Source: Denitrobaculum sp965232285 (GTDB taxonomy: Bacteria > Pseudomonadota > Alphaproteobacteria > Kiloniellales > Kiloniellaceae). From it: a stretch of 64,000 nt of DNA. The translations under genes were made by a program, and so were the position numbers. Of the stretch, positions 8,912-18,897 are shown in pieces (positions within the stretch are counted from its first letter, which is position 1; every line of letters begins with the position of its first letter). Where the stretch lies: assembly GCA_965232285.1 (NCBI GenBank), contig CBDDPL010000004.1, positions 6,836,013 through 6,900,012 of the forward strand, in the 5' to 3' direction. The notes beneath the pieces were generated by a model that saw nothing but the letters and a program-made list of their open reading frames with translations, was not told the origin of the DNA and did no database searches.

Positions 8912-8926
8912 CGGACAAATTGTCCG
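8912..8926. promoter_or_regulatory. Upstream activator palindrome, site 2
   Basis: CGGACAAATTGTCCG repeats the core GGACAAATTGTCC exactly. Its centre (8919) is 34 bases from that of site 1, a little over three helical turns, so two activator dimers could bind on nearly the same face. It lies 25 bases after the kinase stop codon. Confidence 0.7.
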
Positions 8927-8950
8927 CCGGATGAGACGGCGATCTTCGGG

Positions 8951-11011
8951 CTAAGCCGCGGCGGGCAGCCAGATGGAAAAGCGCGTGCCTTCGCCTTCCA
9001 CGCTCTGCGCGGTGATATGGCCGCCGCAGCGGCCGATCAAGGTCTGGCTGATCGAGAGGCCCAGGCCGGTCCCTTCGCGGCGTTTGGTGGTGAAGAAGGG
9101 GTCGAAGGCCTTTTTCAAAACCTCTGCCGGCATACCCTTGCCGGTATCGGCGACCTCGATCACCAGGCCTTCCGTACGGTCGTGCGCCTGGTCATAGCTG
9201 CGCAGGGTCAGCGTGCCGCCATTTGGCATGGCATGGATGGCATTGACGATGAGGTTGATGATGACCTGTTGCAGCTCGGTGCGGTTCATCAGGACCAGGC
9301 CACTGCTGTTCTGTTCGCGCTGCACCTCGATCTCGACCTTGTTCATCAGGTGCTGGACCAGGAGCAGACAGTCCGTGACCACCTCGTCCGGTGCCTGACG
9401 GTCCATATAACCGGCGTATTCCTCCGGCCGGGCGAACTGCAGCAGCTTGGTGACGATCAGATTGATCGAATGGATCTGTTCGTCGATCAGGCGGAACTCG
9501 GTTTTGACGGCATCTGCCTCGGCGCCGAAGTTGTCGCGGATGACATCCAGGTTTCCCTGAATGACGGCGACCGGATTGTTGATCTCGTGGGCGACGCCGG
9601 CGGTGATTTCGCCGATCGCGGCCAGCTTCTCGGACATGACGAGCTGTTGGGTGGCGGCCTCGAGCTGCCGGTTTGCATCCCTTAGTTCCCGCGTGCGCTC
9701 CTCGACCCGGGTGTTGAGCTCCGTCGCCCAGTCCCGGAGCTTGCGGTCGCGTTCCTGGAGCTGTTCCAGCAGGGAATCCAGATGTCCCGCGACCTTGCCG
9801 ATTTCATCGTTACTGGTCTCCCCGCCGGTTCTTGCGCTCAGATCACCGCTTTCGACGCGACCAATCGTCGAGATCATGCTCTCCAGAGGCTTGAAGATGC
9901 TCCGCGCCCAGCGCAGGAGAATCGGGACCGAGATCGCCGTGACCAGCAGAAAGGCGGCAGCGATCACCGCCAGGGTCGTGTACTTGACACTCTGAAAGGG
10001 TCGTTCCAGGAAGCCGACGTAGAGCACGCCGACTCGCTTGCCATGGCTGTCGACGATGGGTTCATAGGCTGAGATGTACCAGTCGTTCACGACAAAGGCG
10101 CGATCGAGCCAGACCCGGCCTTCGTCCAGCACCGCCGCCCGGACCTCCGCCGAAACCCGTGTTCCCAATGCCCGGACGTTCTCGAAAAGGCGGACGTTGG
10201 TGCTGACCCGGACATCCTCCAAGAAGAGGGTTGCGGTGCCCTGACTGCCTTCCGGCAGGCTGGCCTGCTGATAGACCAGGTCGTTGATGGTATCGATGAA
10301 AGCGAGGTTCCGGTTGAGCAGGATGCCGCCAACCAGGGCCGCCCGACGGCCCCCAAGCGTAACGGGGGCGGCCGTATGGATCACCATCCCCCTGGTTTCG
10401 ACCTTGCGTTCCGTCGGGACCGCGGCGACCGTGGGGACCAGGTCCAATCGGGCCTGTGCGGCGAGCGCCGGCGAGCGTCGCGCGAGCTGCTTGGCATCGA
10501 AGATGTCGATCACCGAGGCGGCCTGCCCGGTCACGGCGGCATGGACGACCGGCCAGGCGGTCACTGTGGCGCCGGCTGCAACAGCCGGAGCGGCGGCGAT
10601 GACGCTGTCATCCGCATCGACCACTTGAAGGAAATCGAAGCCCAGTTCCAGGCGGCTGGCTTCCAGGTAGGCGGCGAACTCCGCGCCCTCTGACGAGGTG
10701 GCGATCCGCGCGAAATCGGCCGAAGCTCCTAGCGCTTGAACCCTGTCGCGGCTGTTTTCCAGGATGCGCGTCAGGTACTGCTGGGCGATGGTCAGGTCGC
10801 CGTTGACCTTCGAGATCAGCAGATTGTCGAACTTCTCCGCCCAGCGCAGTCCGGCGATGCCGAGCAGCAGCGGCATGACCACCAGCATCGGCAGCAGCGC
10901 GATGGCCAGCAGGCGGAAGCGGACGGAGCGTTCGCGGAAAGGGCGCAGCCATCTGGAATCTGTTTTGTCCGGTCGTGCCTCACCGGGGGCAATCTTGGCG
11001 AGATCAGTCAT
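8951..11011 (-). CDS. Sensor histidine kinase with double-Cache sensor and HAMP domain
   Basis: This 686-residue inner-membrane kinase has TM1 at about 33-55, a large periplasmic region (about 60-340) of the Cache type, TM2 at about 350-370, HAMP, a coiled coil, and a HisKA domain with AHEINNP (His about 471). The C-terminal ATPase domain has a G1-like DTGKGMP, an FDPFFTTK F-box and GTGLGLSIS. Layout and DHp sequence resemble DctB/NtrB-like kinases that partner sigma-54 activators. It is transcribed 6 bases after the response regulator gene, so the two are one operon. The ligand is unknown; the periplasmic Cache fold suggests a small organic acid or amino acid. Two palindromes and a sigma-54 promoter directly follow its stop. 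Confidence 0.9.
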   Translation of the reverse strand: MTDLAKIAPGEARPDKTDSRWLRPFRERSVRFRLLAIALLPMLVVMPLLLGIAGLRWAEKFDNLLISKVNGDLTIAQQYLTRILENSRDRVQALGASADFARIATSSEGAEFAAYLEASRLELGFDFLQVVDADDSVIAAAPAVAAGATVTAWPVVHAAVTGQAASVIDIFDAKQLARRSPALAAQARLDLVPTVAAVPTERKVETRGMVIHTAAPVTLGGRRAALVGGILLNRNLAFIDTINDLVYQQASLPEGSQGTATLFLEDVRVSTNVRLFENVRALGTRVSAEVRAAVLDEGRVWLDRAFVVNDWYISAYEPIVDSHGKRVGVLYVGFLERPFQSVKYTTLAVIAAAFLLVTAISVPILLRWARSIFKPLESMISTIGRVESGDLSARTGGETSNDEIGKVAGHLDSLLEQLQERDRKLRDWATELNTRVEERTRELRDANRQLEAATQQLVMSEKLAAIGEITAGVAHEINNPVAVIQGNLDVIRDNFGAEADAVKTEFRLIDEQIHSINLIVTKLLQFARPEEYAGYMDRQAPDEVVTDCLLLVQHLMNKVEIEVQREQNSSGLVLMNRTELQQVIINLIVNAIHAMPNGGTLTLRSYDQAHDRTEGLVIEVADTGKGMPAEVLKKAFDPFFTTKRREGTGLGLSISQTLIGRCGGHITAQSVEGEGTRFSIWLPAAA

Positions 11012-11017
11012 GGCGCC

Positions 11018-12412
<1,395 letters not shown>

Positions 12413-12548
12413 CCCTCACCGGTAATTCGGTGTTTTCGGCGGTTTTTAGCTCTTAAGCGCCGTCTTGCGCCAGAATTTGCCACGGGATGGAAAAAGAATC
12501 ACGGCTTTTACGGCATGACAGACTTACAGGCAGCCTGGCCGGCGAGCT

Positions 12549-13010
12549 TCAGGAGGTCTGGAGATTGGTGAAATAGCTGAGCCATTGGGCGCGCAGCGCG
12601 GCTTCTTCGGCGCCGATATCGTAGGCTGGACTGCTGAGCGGAGCGGCGGACTGGACGGCGATCACAACAATGCCGTTAAAGAGGGCGGAGAACTCTTCGC
12701 CCCAACCGGCGACGAAGCCGGGCAGCAGTTCTTCATATTCGGCGCTGCCCTCCGGCAGGAAGCGCGCCGTGCCCTTGCAGCGGAAACCCTTGCGGGCAAA
12801 GGGATCGACGAAATTGATCTCGACCCGCGGATTGGCGGCGATGTTGGCCAGCGTGTTCGGCGAGCGGATCTCCGCGAACATGAGGTGACTGTCGTCCCGC
12901 ACCAGGAAGGTGCCCTTGGGCGAGAGATTCGGCGCCCCCTCCGCGTCGACGCTGGCCACGAAGCCCAGTTTCTGCTCCGCCACGATCCGCTTCATCTCGT
13001 CCGACAGCAT
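12549..13010 (-). CDS. Pyridoxamine 5'-phosphate oxidase-like FMN-binding protein
   Basis: The start is taken at the ATG at 13010, which follows AGGAGG at the ideal distance; an upstream in-frame ATG (13043) would add eleven residues across that site. The 153-residue protein shows the split-barrel PPOX pattern: a strand with LGFVASVDAEG, then NLSPKGT, FAEIRSPNT and NPRVEINFVDP, and a barrel strand GFRCKGTARF. Members of this group bind flavin or act as small reductases. It lacks the extra segments of true PdxH, so a role in vitamin B6 synthesis is unlikely. Transcribed alone, between the two-component operon and the MBL gene. Confidence 0.8.
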   Translation of the reverse strand: MLSDEMKRIVAEQKLGFVASVDAEGAPNLSPKGTFLVRDDSHLMFAEIRSPNTLANIAANPRVEINFVDPFARKGFRCKGTARFLPEGSAEYEELLPGFVAGWGEEFSALFNGIVVIAVQSAAPLSSPAYDIGAEEAALRAQWLSYFTNLQTS

Positions 13011-13138
13011 GATTTCCGCCTCCTTTCGTTTTTCCGCCATCATTCTGGCGACGCTGGCGGGTTTTTATCAAAGAGTTTCAGAAATCCCGCTGCCGGACAT
13101 TATCTGCGGCGATGGCAATCGAGCCCGCCGGTTCTTTC

Positions 13139-14002
13139 TCAGTTCCCGCGGCGGTGCAGGCTGACCTGGGCGTACATGCCCTGGATGTTGAGCGGCAGCC
13201 AGGCCGGATGCTGGCCCCATTCGGCGTAGTCCTCCATCTTGATCGTGGCGATCATTTCCTCCAGCGACTTGCCGGCCCGGGCGGCGGCGAGAACCTGGTC
13301 GTAGAGCGCCTGGAAGTACTCTGCATGCTCGGCGGCGTCCTTCTTGGTCCCAAGCGATCCGTGGCCCGGTGCCAGGATATCGAAGTCGATGTCGTCGACC
13401 TTGTGGATGGCGTCAATCCATTCGGGAATGTAGGCGTCCGAGAGAGTCTGGTAGGGCAGGCGCTTGACCGTGATGAAGTCCACCGTGAAGAGGGTGCGCT
13501 CCTCCGGGAAAAGCATGACGATCAGGTTGTCCGAGTGACCCTTGCCCAGATACATCAGTTCGACCTTCTTGCCGCCCAGCTCCAGGGTCATGCGGTCGGT
13601 GAAGGTCAGGTCAGGCACGGCGGTGGGGCGCTTTTCGCCGATGATCACCCGCTTGGCGTTCTCATGAGCGATCACGGTGGCGCCGGCTTCGGCGAAGACC
13701 TCCCCGCCCGCGCTGTGATCCGCATGATCGTGACTGTAAACAAGATACTTGATCGGCTTGTCGAAGCGTTTCTTGATCTCGTCCCGCAGCCAGGCGGCGG
13801 CCTCGGCATTGATGGGATCGGTCACGATCACGCCGTCCGGCGTCACCAGGAAGACCGAGAAGTGGAAGTTGTTCTGAAAGCGATAGAGATCGCCGGCGAT
13901 CTGCGTGATGGCGCGCTTGGCGTCGCCACTTTGCGCCTTGGCCACTGTACCGCCGCTGGCGATCAGCACGGCCAGCAGGATGAGTCGGATGAAAGTGCCC
14001 AT
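13139..14002 (-). CDS. Exported metallo-beta-lactamase fold hydrolase
   Basis: The 287-residue protein starts with a clear Sec signal peptide (hydrophobic LILLAVLIASG, cleavage near AKA-QS at about 23). The core MBL zinc motif is SHDHADHS (HxHxDH), with further ligands in GKGHSDN and APGHG. It is therefore a periplasmic di-metal hydrolase of the broad MBL family. The family includes lactamases, lactonases and quinoprotein-associated hydrolases, and the sequence does not point to one. Downstream of, and in the same direction as, the YCF48-like gene, with a 47-base gap, so the two may be co-transcribed. Confidence 0.85.
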   Translation of the reverse strand: MGTFIRLILLAVLIASGGTVAKAQSGDAKRAITQIAGDLYRFQNNFHFSVFLVTPDGVIVTDPINAEAAAWLRDEIKKRFDKPIKYLVYSHDHADHSAGGEVFAEAGATVIAHENAKRVIIGEKRPTAVPDLTFTDRMTLELGGKKVELMYLGKGHSDNLIVMLFPEERTLFTVDFITVKRLPYQTLSDAYIPEWIDAIHKVDDIDFDILAPGHGSLGTKKDAAEHAEYFQALYDQVLAAARAGKSLEEMIATIKMEDYAEWGQHPAWLPLNIQGMYAQVSLHRRGN

Positions 14003-14049
14003 GGTCGGTCTCCCTTGCGTTGGTTTTCTAACAGGCCGCCGATTGAAAC

Positions 14050-15054
14050 TTATCTGTCGCAGGTGTTACCCAGGTGGATGCGCCCGAGGCTGCCGTCGCC
14101 ACCGGCGACCCAGAAAGCCTTGCCGTCATCTTCGTCGGCGGCGAGGTCCTCCAGGAAGGAACCCTGCGTGACCTGAACGCGCTGGTTCCAGGACTTGCCG
14201 CCGTCATGCGTGATGTAAGCCGTCCCACCGGCGCCGACGATCAGACCGCAGTCTTCCGAGATGAAGGCCAGCGCGTTGACGATGGCTTTCAGCGGTGTCT
14301 GTCCCGCTTCGCGCCAGCTGCGACCACCATCGCTGGTCTTGAGCAGCAGGCCGCCCACGCCGGCGGCGTAACCCAGATCGTCCGAAAGAAAGGAAAAGTC
14401 GCTGATGCGTTTCGCGCCTTCGTACACCTTGGTCCAGGAGGCACCGCCATCCTCGGTCCGCAGAATCTCACCGGATGAGCGGTCGTTATTCTGCCAGGGC
14501 GTTTCGCCGCCACCGACGAGTCCGACGCTGTCGGAAAAGAAGTGCAGGCCCCAGAACTTGGTCTTGCTGTTGGTTTCAAGGCGCTGCCAGTTAGCGCCGC
14601 CGTCAGTGCTCCTAAGGACGAGGCCATCGACACCGACCGCGACACCGGCGTCGGGTCTGTGGAATTTGACTTCATAGAGCGGCGCGGCCGGGCTGGCGAC
14701 AGCCTGAAAGCTCTTCCCGTTGTCGCTGGAGCGCAGGACCACGCCCTTGCCTGAGGTGAAGCCGGTGCCGCCAACGGCAATAAAATGACCACCCCCAGCG
14801 GCATCCACGGCGAGTAGCAAGGGTTTACCTGCTTGCTGTGAGCCCGGCCGCTGCGAAACCGTCCAGCGCTGCGATCCGGATTTATAAATGAGCGCGCCCC
14901 CGGTTCCGACCGCTACCGTGGTCGACCCTGTTTGCGCAATACCCCAATAAGACCCTTTGATCCGGGTGCCATCGAACGACGGTTTCGGCTCGGCGGCCCA
15001 GGAGGTCGCCGAGATGGCAAGCGCAGCGATCGTAAGGCTTGTTCTGAAAAACAT
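14050..15054 (-). CDS. Exported YCF48/BNR-repeat beta-propeller protein
   Basis: A signal peptide (cleavage near SWA-AE, about residue 21) is followed by at least five BNR/Asp-box motifs spaced by 40-60 residues: SSDNGKSF, STDGGANW, TEDGGASW, TSDGGRSW and THDGGKSW. This is the pattern of the photosystem II assembly factor YCF48/Hcf136 family, whose bacterial relatives are exported seven-bladed propellers of unclear job. There is no photosynthesis gene nearby, so an assembly or scaffold role for some other envelope complex is more likely than a photosystem one. Ordinary length (334 residues) and intact. Confidence 0.82.
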   Translation of the reverse strand: MFFRTSLTIAALAISATSWAAEPKPSFDGTRIKGSYWGIAQTGSTTVAVGTGGALIYKSGSQRWTVSQRPGSQQAGKPLLLAVDAAGGGHFIAVGGTGFTSGKGVVLRSSDNGKSFQAVASPAAPLYEVKFHRPDAGVAVGVDGLVLRSTDGGANWQRLETNSKTKFWGLHFFSDSVGLVGGGETPWQNNDRSSGEILRTEDGGASWTKVYEGAKRISDFSFLSDDLGYAAGVGGLLLKTSDGGRSWREAGQTPLKAIVNALAFISEDCGLIVGAGGTAYITHDGGKSWNQRVQVTQGSFLEDLAADEDDGKAFWVAGGDGSLGRIHLGNTCDR

Positions 15055-15129
15055 GCCTCAGCTTAACGCAAAAGCGTGACTTTCAGGATCAGATTACCCT
15101 GGCGACCATTCAAGTTCTTGCGAGCAGCC

Positions 15130-16188
15130 CTAGATCACGCAACCCCTCGCGGCGACCGGGCGCTTGTCTTCCAGGAGTCCACCCCGGTGCAGGCTCACCT
15201 GGTCCACCATGTTGCTCACCACGCAGCAGTGGTTGGGGACGATCCGCAGCCGGTCGCCGACCTCAAGGCCCGTGGCGCCCTTTGTCGAGGTCAGGCAGCC
15301 GTGCTCCTCCGACAGCGATTTGATGACCAGATCGTCGCGGCCAAGGACATGGCCGTGCCCGTCCAGGCCGAGCAGGTCCGAGGTCAGGACCTTTGAGCCG
15401 GCATCGATCACAGCGCGATCCGGCGAGGGGCTGCTGACGACGGTTGCGAGGACGGTGAGGGCGCAGTCCTCCCAACCGCAGACATCCGCTGCGACCAGGG
15501 ACCGGTCGTTGTAGATGTAGGTGCCGACCCGGTACTCCGTGGTCACGGGAGCCAGATGAGCCGACCACATATCAGGCGAGCCGCCGCTGGTGATGGTCCT
15601 GCAGGCGAGACCTGCTTTTTCAAGCAAGGCCAGCGCCTCACGCATCCAGCTCTCGACGGTGCTTGTCCCGCCGACCGCCGGATAGGTCATGAGGCCACCG
15701 AAAGTGAGGCCTGGGGCCGCGTCGATCGCCTGTGCCAGTTCAGTTGCGGCCTGCGGCGAGGTTACGCCGCAGCGCCGCGCGCCGGTGTCGCACTCGACCA
15801 GAACGGAGAGGGGCTTGGGTGAATTCGCAAAGGCTCCGCTCAGCCCTTCGACAACGGCGCGGCTGTCGGCCGTGACCGAGAGCGTGATCCGGCGGGCCTG
15901 GGCGTAGAGGCGGGCCAGCTTTTTAGCGCCGACGATGTTGTAGGTGATCAGGATGTCATCCAGGCCGGCGTCGGCCATGACCTCTGCTTCGCTGATCTTT
16001 TGGCAAGTGATGCCGACCGCGCCGGCCATAACCTGCCGCCGGGCGAATTCGCGGGTTTTGTGGGTCTTGATATGCGGGCGCAGCGCGATCCCGTGCTTGT
16101 CGCAATAGGCCTGATAGCGTTCGATGTTGCGTTCGGCGATGTCCAGATCGACCAGGACGGCGGGCGTCTCGAGGCTTTCGAACATCAC
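15130..16188 (-). CDS. D-threonine aldolase / D-serine dehydratase-like PLP enzyme
   Basis: A fold-type III PLP enzyme of 352 residues. The alanine-racemase-like N-terminal barrel holds the PLP lysine in RPHIKTHKT (about residues 37-45), and the C-terminal domain has PNHCCVVSN, whose H-x-C pair is the metal-binding motif of DTA and eukaryotic-type D-serine dehydratase (DSD1). Members cleave D-beta-hydroxy amino acids or eliminate water from D-serine or D-threo-hydroxyaspartate. Its start overlaps the end of the MlrC-like gene by 4 bases, so the two are translationally coupled. A RidA gene lies across the divergent promoter, which suits a dehydratase that releases reactive enamines. Aldolase and dehydratase cannot be separated by eye. 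Confidence 0.8.
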   Translation of the reverse strand: MMFESLETPAVLVDLDIAERNIERYQAYCDKHGIALRPHIKTHKTREFARRQVMAGAVGITCQKISEAEVMADAGLDDILITYNIVGAKKLARLYAQARRITLSVTADSRAVVEGLSGAFANSPKPLSVLVECDTGARRCGVTSPQAATELAQAIDAAPGLTFGGLMTYPAVGGTSTVESWMREALALLEKAGLACRTITSGGSPDMWSAHLAPVTTEYRVGTYIYNDRSLVAADVCGWEDCALTVLATVVSSPSPDRAVIDAGSKVLTSDLLGLDGHGHVLGRDDLVIKSLSEEHGCLTSTKGATGLEVGDRLRIVPNHCCVVSNMVDQVSLHRGGLLEDKRPVAARGCVI

Positions 16189-17654
16189 GCGGTCTCCCGC
16201 TCTTCGTGTGGATTCTCGACGATCGGCCAGAGCGGCCGGGTCAGCTTGCTATAGCCGTTGGTCAGGGGATTGTTCGGATAGAGCCCGTCGATCGAAGCGT
16301 AGAGGATCTCGGCGGCGATGGCCTCGAAGGCGCCGCGGAAGTGGTTGGTGGACTTGACGATCAGGATCTTTCGGGCGGTCGGGTCGATACCGAGATTGGA
16401 AAAGAGATCCGGCGAAAAAGCCTGGCTGCGAACCGTGTTCAGCACGATGTCGATTCCGCCGATGCGGATGGCGGCCGCATCGCCGAGCGGCACCCGGCTG
16501 TCGCCGAAGGACTGCTCGGCATTGCGGACCAGCTTGAGCACCTCGACCTCTGCATCGATGGGCGCGCCGGCCGTGGCCGAAGTCTTACCGCCGAAGCGCA
16601 GCGGCATGCGCGCACCTTCGCCGGCCGACATACAGAGCCGCACGGCCATGGGGTCCCAGATGGAGCCGACCGCCAGCGAGGTCAGGCCGCGTTCCAAGGC
16701 CAGACGGGTCAGGATGGTCGAATCACCGGGCACGCCGCCGCCGGGGTTGTCCCAGATATCGGCGATGACCACCGGACCCTCGGGTTCGGCTGCCGCGCGC
16801 TCGAGGGCTTCCTCCGCACTGAGCAAAGCCGGTTTGGTGCGGCCGCGGAAACTGAAAAGCTGTAACCCCAGGTCCTCCGCCAGGCGGTCGCCGCGCAGGG
16901 GCTGATCGTCGGTGATCACCAGGATGCGGGCGCCGACCTCGGGCACATCGGCGGCCATGAAGCCGTGAATGATCGAGACGGAAAGGACGGCATCCCGGCC
17001 TTCCTGCTGTTTGATCCGGTCGACGAAACCGCGCATGGGGTCTTGGCTGGTCGGCATGACCTCGATCATGCGGCAGTCGAAGGCGGAAAGCCGGGGTTTG
17101 ATCTCACCGCGGGCGGCGCGCAGGGTCAGATCGACACAGGCTTCGGCGCAGTCGACGAAATCGGTGTGGGGAAATTCCTTGAAGGCAATGAGGATGTCGG
17201 CGGCTTCGAGCCGCCGGTGGGTGAGATGGCTGTGCGGGTCGAGGGTCGCGCCAATCACCACCTCGGGCCCGACGATCGCGCGGACCCGGGCCAGCAGGTC
17301 GCCTTCGCAGTCGTCGTAGTCCTGCGCCACCATAGCACCGTGCAGGCCGAGCACCACGGCATCGAGGGGCAGGGTGGCGCGCAACTGCTGCAGGATCTCA
17401 TCGCGCAGGCTTTCCCAGGTCGCGCGGCTGATCAGACCGCCTGGCTCCGCCCAGGTGGCGGTGCCCTCGATCAGGTGCCAGCCCTCGTCCCCTGCGCGCC
17501 GGCGGCAGACCGGGAAAACCGCGCTGCAGAGGGTCGGGGTTTCCGGGTGTTCGCCGGGAGCCGCGTAGAAGCTCTCCTTGAAATCGGTCATGTCTGTCTT
17601 CAAGGGGGAAAAGGTATTGGTCTCGGTGGCGACGGAGGCGCAAAAAATGCGCAT
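16185..17654 (-). CDS. M81 family metallopeptidase (MlrC-like)
   Basis: The ATG at 17654 (MRIFCASVATETNTFS) is chosen because it has GAGGA upstream and begins with the conserved family N-terminus; the longer open frame before it is not coding. The 489 residues fit MlrC, the peptidase that acts on linearised microcystin fragments in sphingomonads. The zinc-site region GATLDPHSHLTHR, the AFKEFPHTDF block and DIWDNPGGGVPGDST are present. Most relatives sit beside ABC or TRAP transporters and are thought to hydrolyse small peptides or amides with unusual residues. Coupled to the DTA-like gene by a 4-base overlap and preceded by the TRAP genes. Confidence 0.88.
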   Translation of the reverse strand: MRIFCASVATETNTFSPLKTDMTDFKESFYAAPGEHPETPTLCSAVFPVCRRRAGDEGWHLIEGTATWAEPGGLISRATWESLRDEILQQLRATLPLDAVVLGLHGAMVAQDYDDCEGDLLARVRAIVGPEVVIGATLDPHSHLTHRRLEAADILIAFKEFPHTDFVDCAEACVDLTLRAARGEIKPRLSAFDCRMIEVMPTSQDPMRGFVDRIKQQEGRDAVLSVSIIHGFMAADVPEVGARILVITDDQPLRGDRLAEDLGLQLFSFRGRTKPALLSAEEALERAAAEPEGPVVIADIWDNPGGGVPGDSTILTRLALERGLTSLAVGSIWDPMAVRLCMSAGEGARMPLRFGGKTSATAGAPIDAEVEVLKLVRNAEQSFGDSRVPLGDAAAIRIGGIDIVLNTVRSQAFSPDLFSNLGIDPTARKILIVKSTNHFRGAFEAIAAEILYASIDGLYPNNPLTNGYSKLTRPLWPIVENPHEERETA

Positions 17655-17684
17655 TACGGATCCTCGTACTGTCTTGGAAAGGAA

Positions 17685-17714
17685 GGAGGCCGCAGCGCTG
17701 GAACTGCAGCCTCC
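17685..17714 (-). promoter_or_regulatory. Intercistronic hairpin between the TRAP binding protein and mlrC-like gene
   Basis: On the minus strand GGAGGC-T-GCAG pairs with CTGC-G-GCCTCC around an 8-nt loop, followed by TTCC-TTTCC. It could act as a partial terminator or as an mRNA-protecting stem, which would let the abundant binding protein be made in excess over the two enzymes. Confidence 0.5.
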
Positions 17715-17724
17715 ATGGCAGGCC

Positions 17725-18780
17725 TTACTGCATGTAGCGCTTGGCGTTGGCCTTGGTGACCTCGCCCTGGAACATTTCCAGGAGCCGCACGCCGTCCTTG
17801 CCCAGCGTTTCCTCGACATGCTTGAGAACGACCGGCTGGGCGGCCGCCTTGAACTTGTCGCGGTCGGCAGAGGACAGCGCGGAGACTTCGATCTTGTCCT
17901 TCAGGCCGGCGAGGCCGCGGTCGGAGCTTTCGATGATACGGCTGAGGCCCCGGCTGGCGGCCACGCAGGATTCCGCCGCGTAGCGGATCGTGCGCTGCTC
18001 ACTCTCGTTCAGGCCGTCCCAGAAGCTCTTGGACAGCATGAAGGTGTAAGGCGAGAAGAGGTGGTTGGTCAGGGTCATGTACTTCTGCACCTCGGCGAAC
18101 TTGGCGAAGGAGATGATCGGCACAGGGTTCATCTGCCCGTCGATCACGCCGGTCTGCAGGCCGGAATAGACCTCGCCCCAGGCCAGCGGATAGGCCTCGC
18201 CACCCAGTGACTGGATGATTTTCTGGTGCGACGGCAGGGTCATGGTGCGGATGCGCACGCCCTCGAAGTCTTCCAGGGTCTTGATCGGGCGCTTGGAATT
18301 GGTGACCGCAAAGAAGCCGCCGGTATCGGGGAAGCCCGCAACCACCACGTCACCCAGTGTGGACTCGATATCGCGCGCCAGGGCGTTGCCGAAGGGGCCG
18401 TCGAAGACGTCGTAGGTGGCGGCGTTGTGATCGAAGGCGAAGGCCAGGTTGAGCACGTCGATGCGCGGATAGTAGGACGCGATGGCACCGGTCGAGGTGA
18501 GGGTCGCCTGGATCACGTCGTCCCGGACCATCTGCACGTGCTCCTTGGCGGAGCCGAGCTGGTTCGAGGGGAAGACCTCGACCTTGATGGAGCCGTTGGT
18601 GTCGGCCTCGACGATGTTGGCGAAGACCGCCGTGCAGGCATGCGCCGGGTTTTCGAAGGGATCGGCCTTGTTGTCGTGGCCGAACTTCAGGACTTTGTCG
18701 GCGGACAGGGCGCTGCCGCTGGCCGCGGCGAGCAGGGTTGAGGCCGCGATGGCCGTACTGAGGAACTTAAAGGCTTTCAT
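17725..18780 (-). CDS. TRAP transporter substrate-binding protein (DctP family)
   Basis: A signal peptide (hydrophobic core TAIAASTLLAAASG, cleavage after ALSA, about residue 27) starts this 351-residue periplasmic protein. FGHDNKADPFENPAH and the segment GVRIRTMTLPSHQ, with Arg residues in the position that binds the substrate carboxylate, fit DctP. It has a strong GGGAGGT ribosome site. It follows the two membrane genes after a 117-base gap and precedes the peptidase gene. TRAP systems import carboxylates with a sodium gradient; the linked enzymes suggest a modified amino acid or small amide as ligand. Confidence 0.92.
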   Translation of the reverse strand: MKAFKFLSTAIAASTLLAAASGSALSADKVLKFGHDNKADPFENPAHACTAVFANIVEADTNGSIKVEVFPSNQLGSAKEHVQMVRDDVIQATLTSTGAIASYYPRIDVLNLAFAFDHNAATYDVFDGPFGNALARDIESTLGDVVVAGFPDTGGFFAVTNSKRPIKTLEDFEGVRIRTMTLPSHQKIIQSLGGEAYPLAWGEVYSGLQTGVIDGQMNPVPIISFAKFAEVQKYMTLTNHLFSPYTFMLSKSFWDGLNESEQRTIRYAAESCVAASRGLSRIIESSDRGLAGLKDKIEVSALSSADRDKFKAAAQPVVLKHVEETLGKDGVRLLEMFQGEVTKANAKRYMQ

Positions 18781-18897
18781 TTTACACCTCCCATTTTGAA
18801 GTCATTCATCTGTGGCCTTTTGAAGGTCCGGTCTCCAACGGGATCCAATAGACCTTCCCGGCAGGTCGTCACCGGATGTTCGGGTCAGGTTTCGCCA

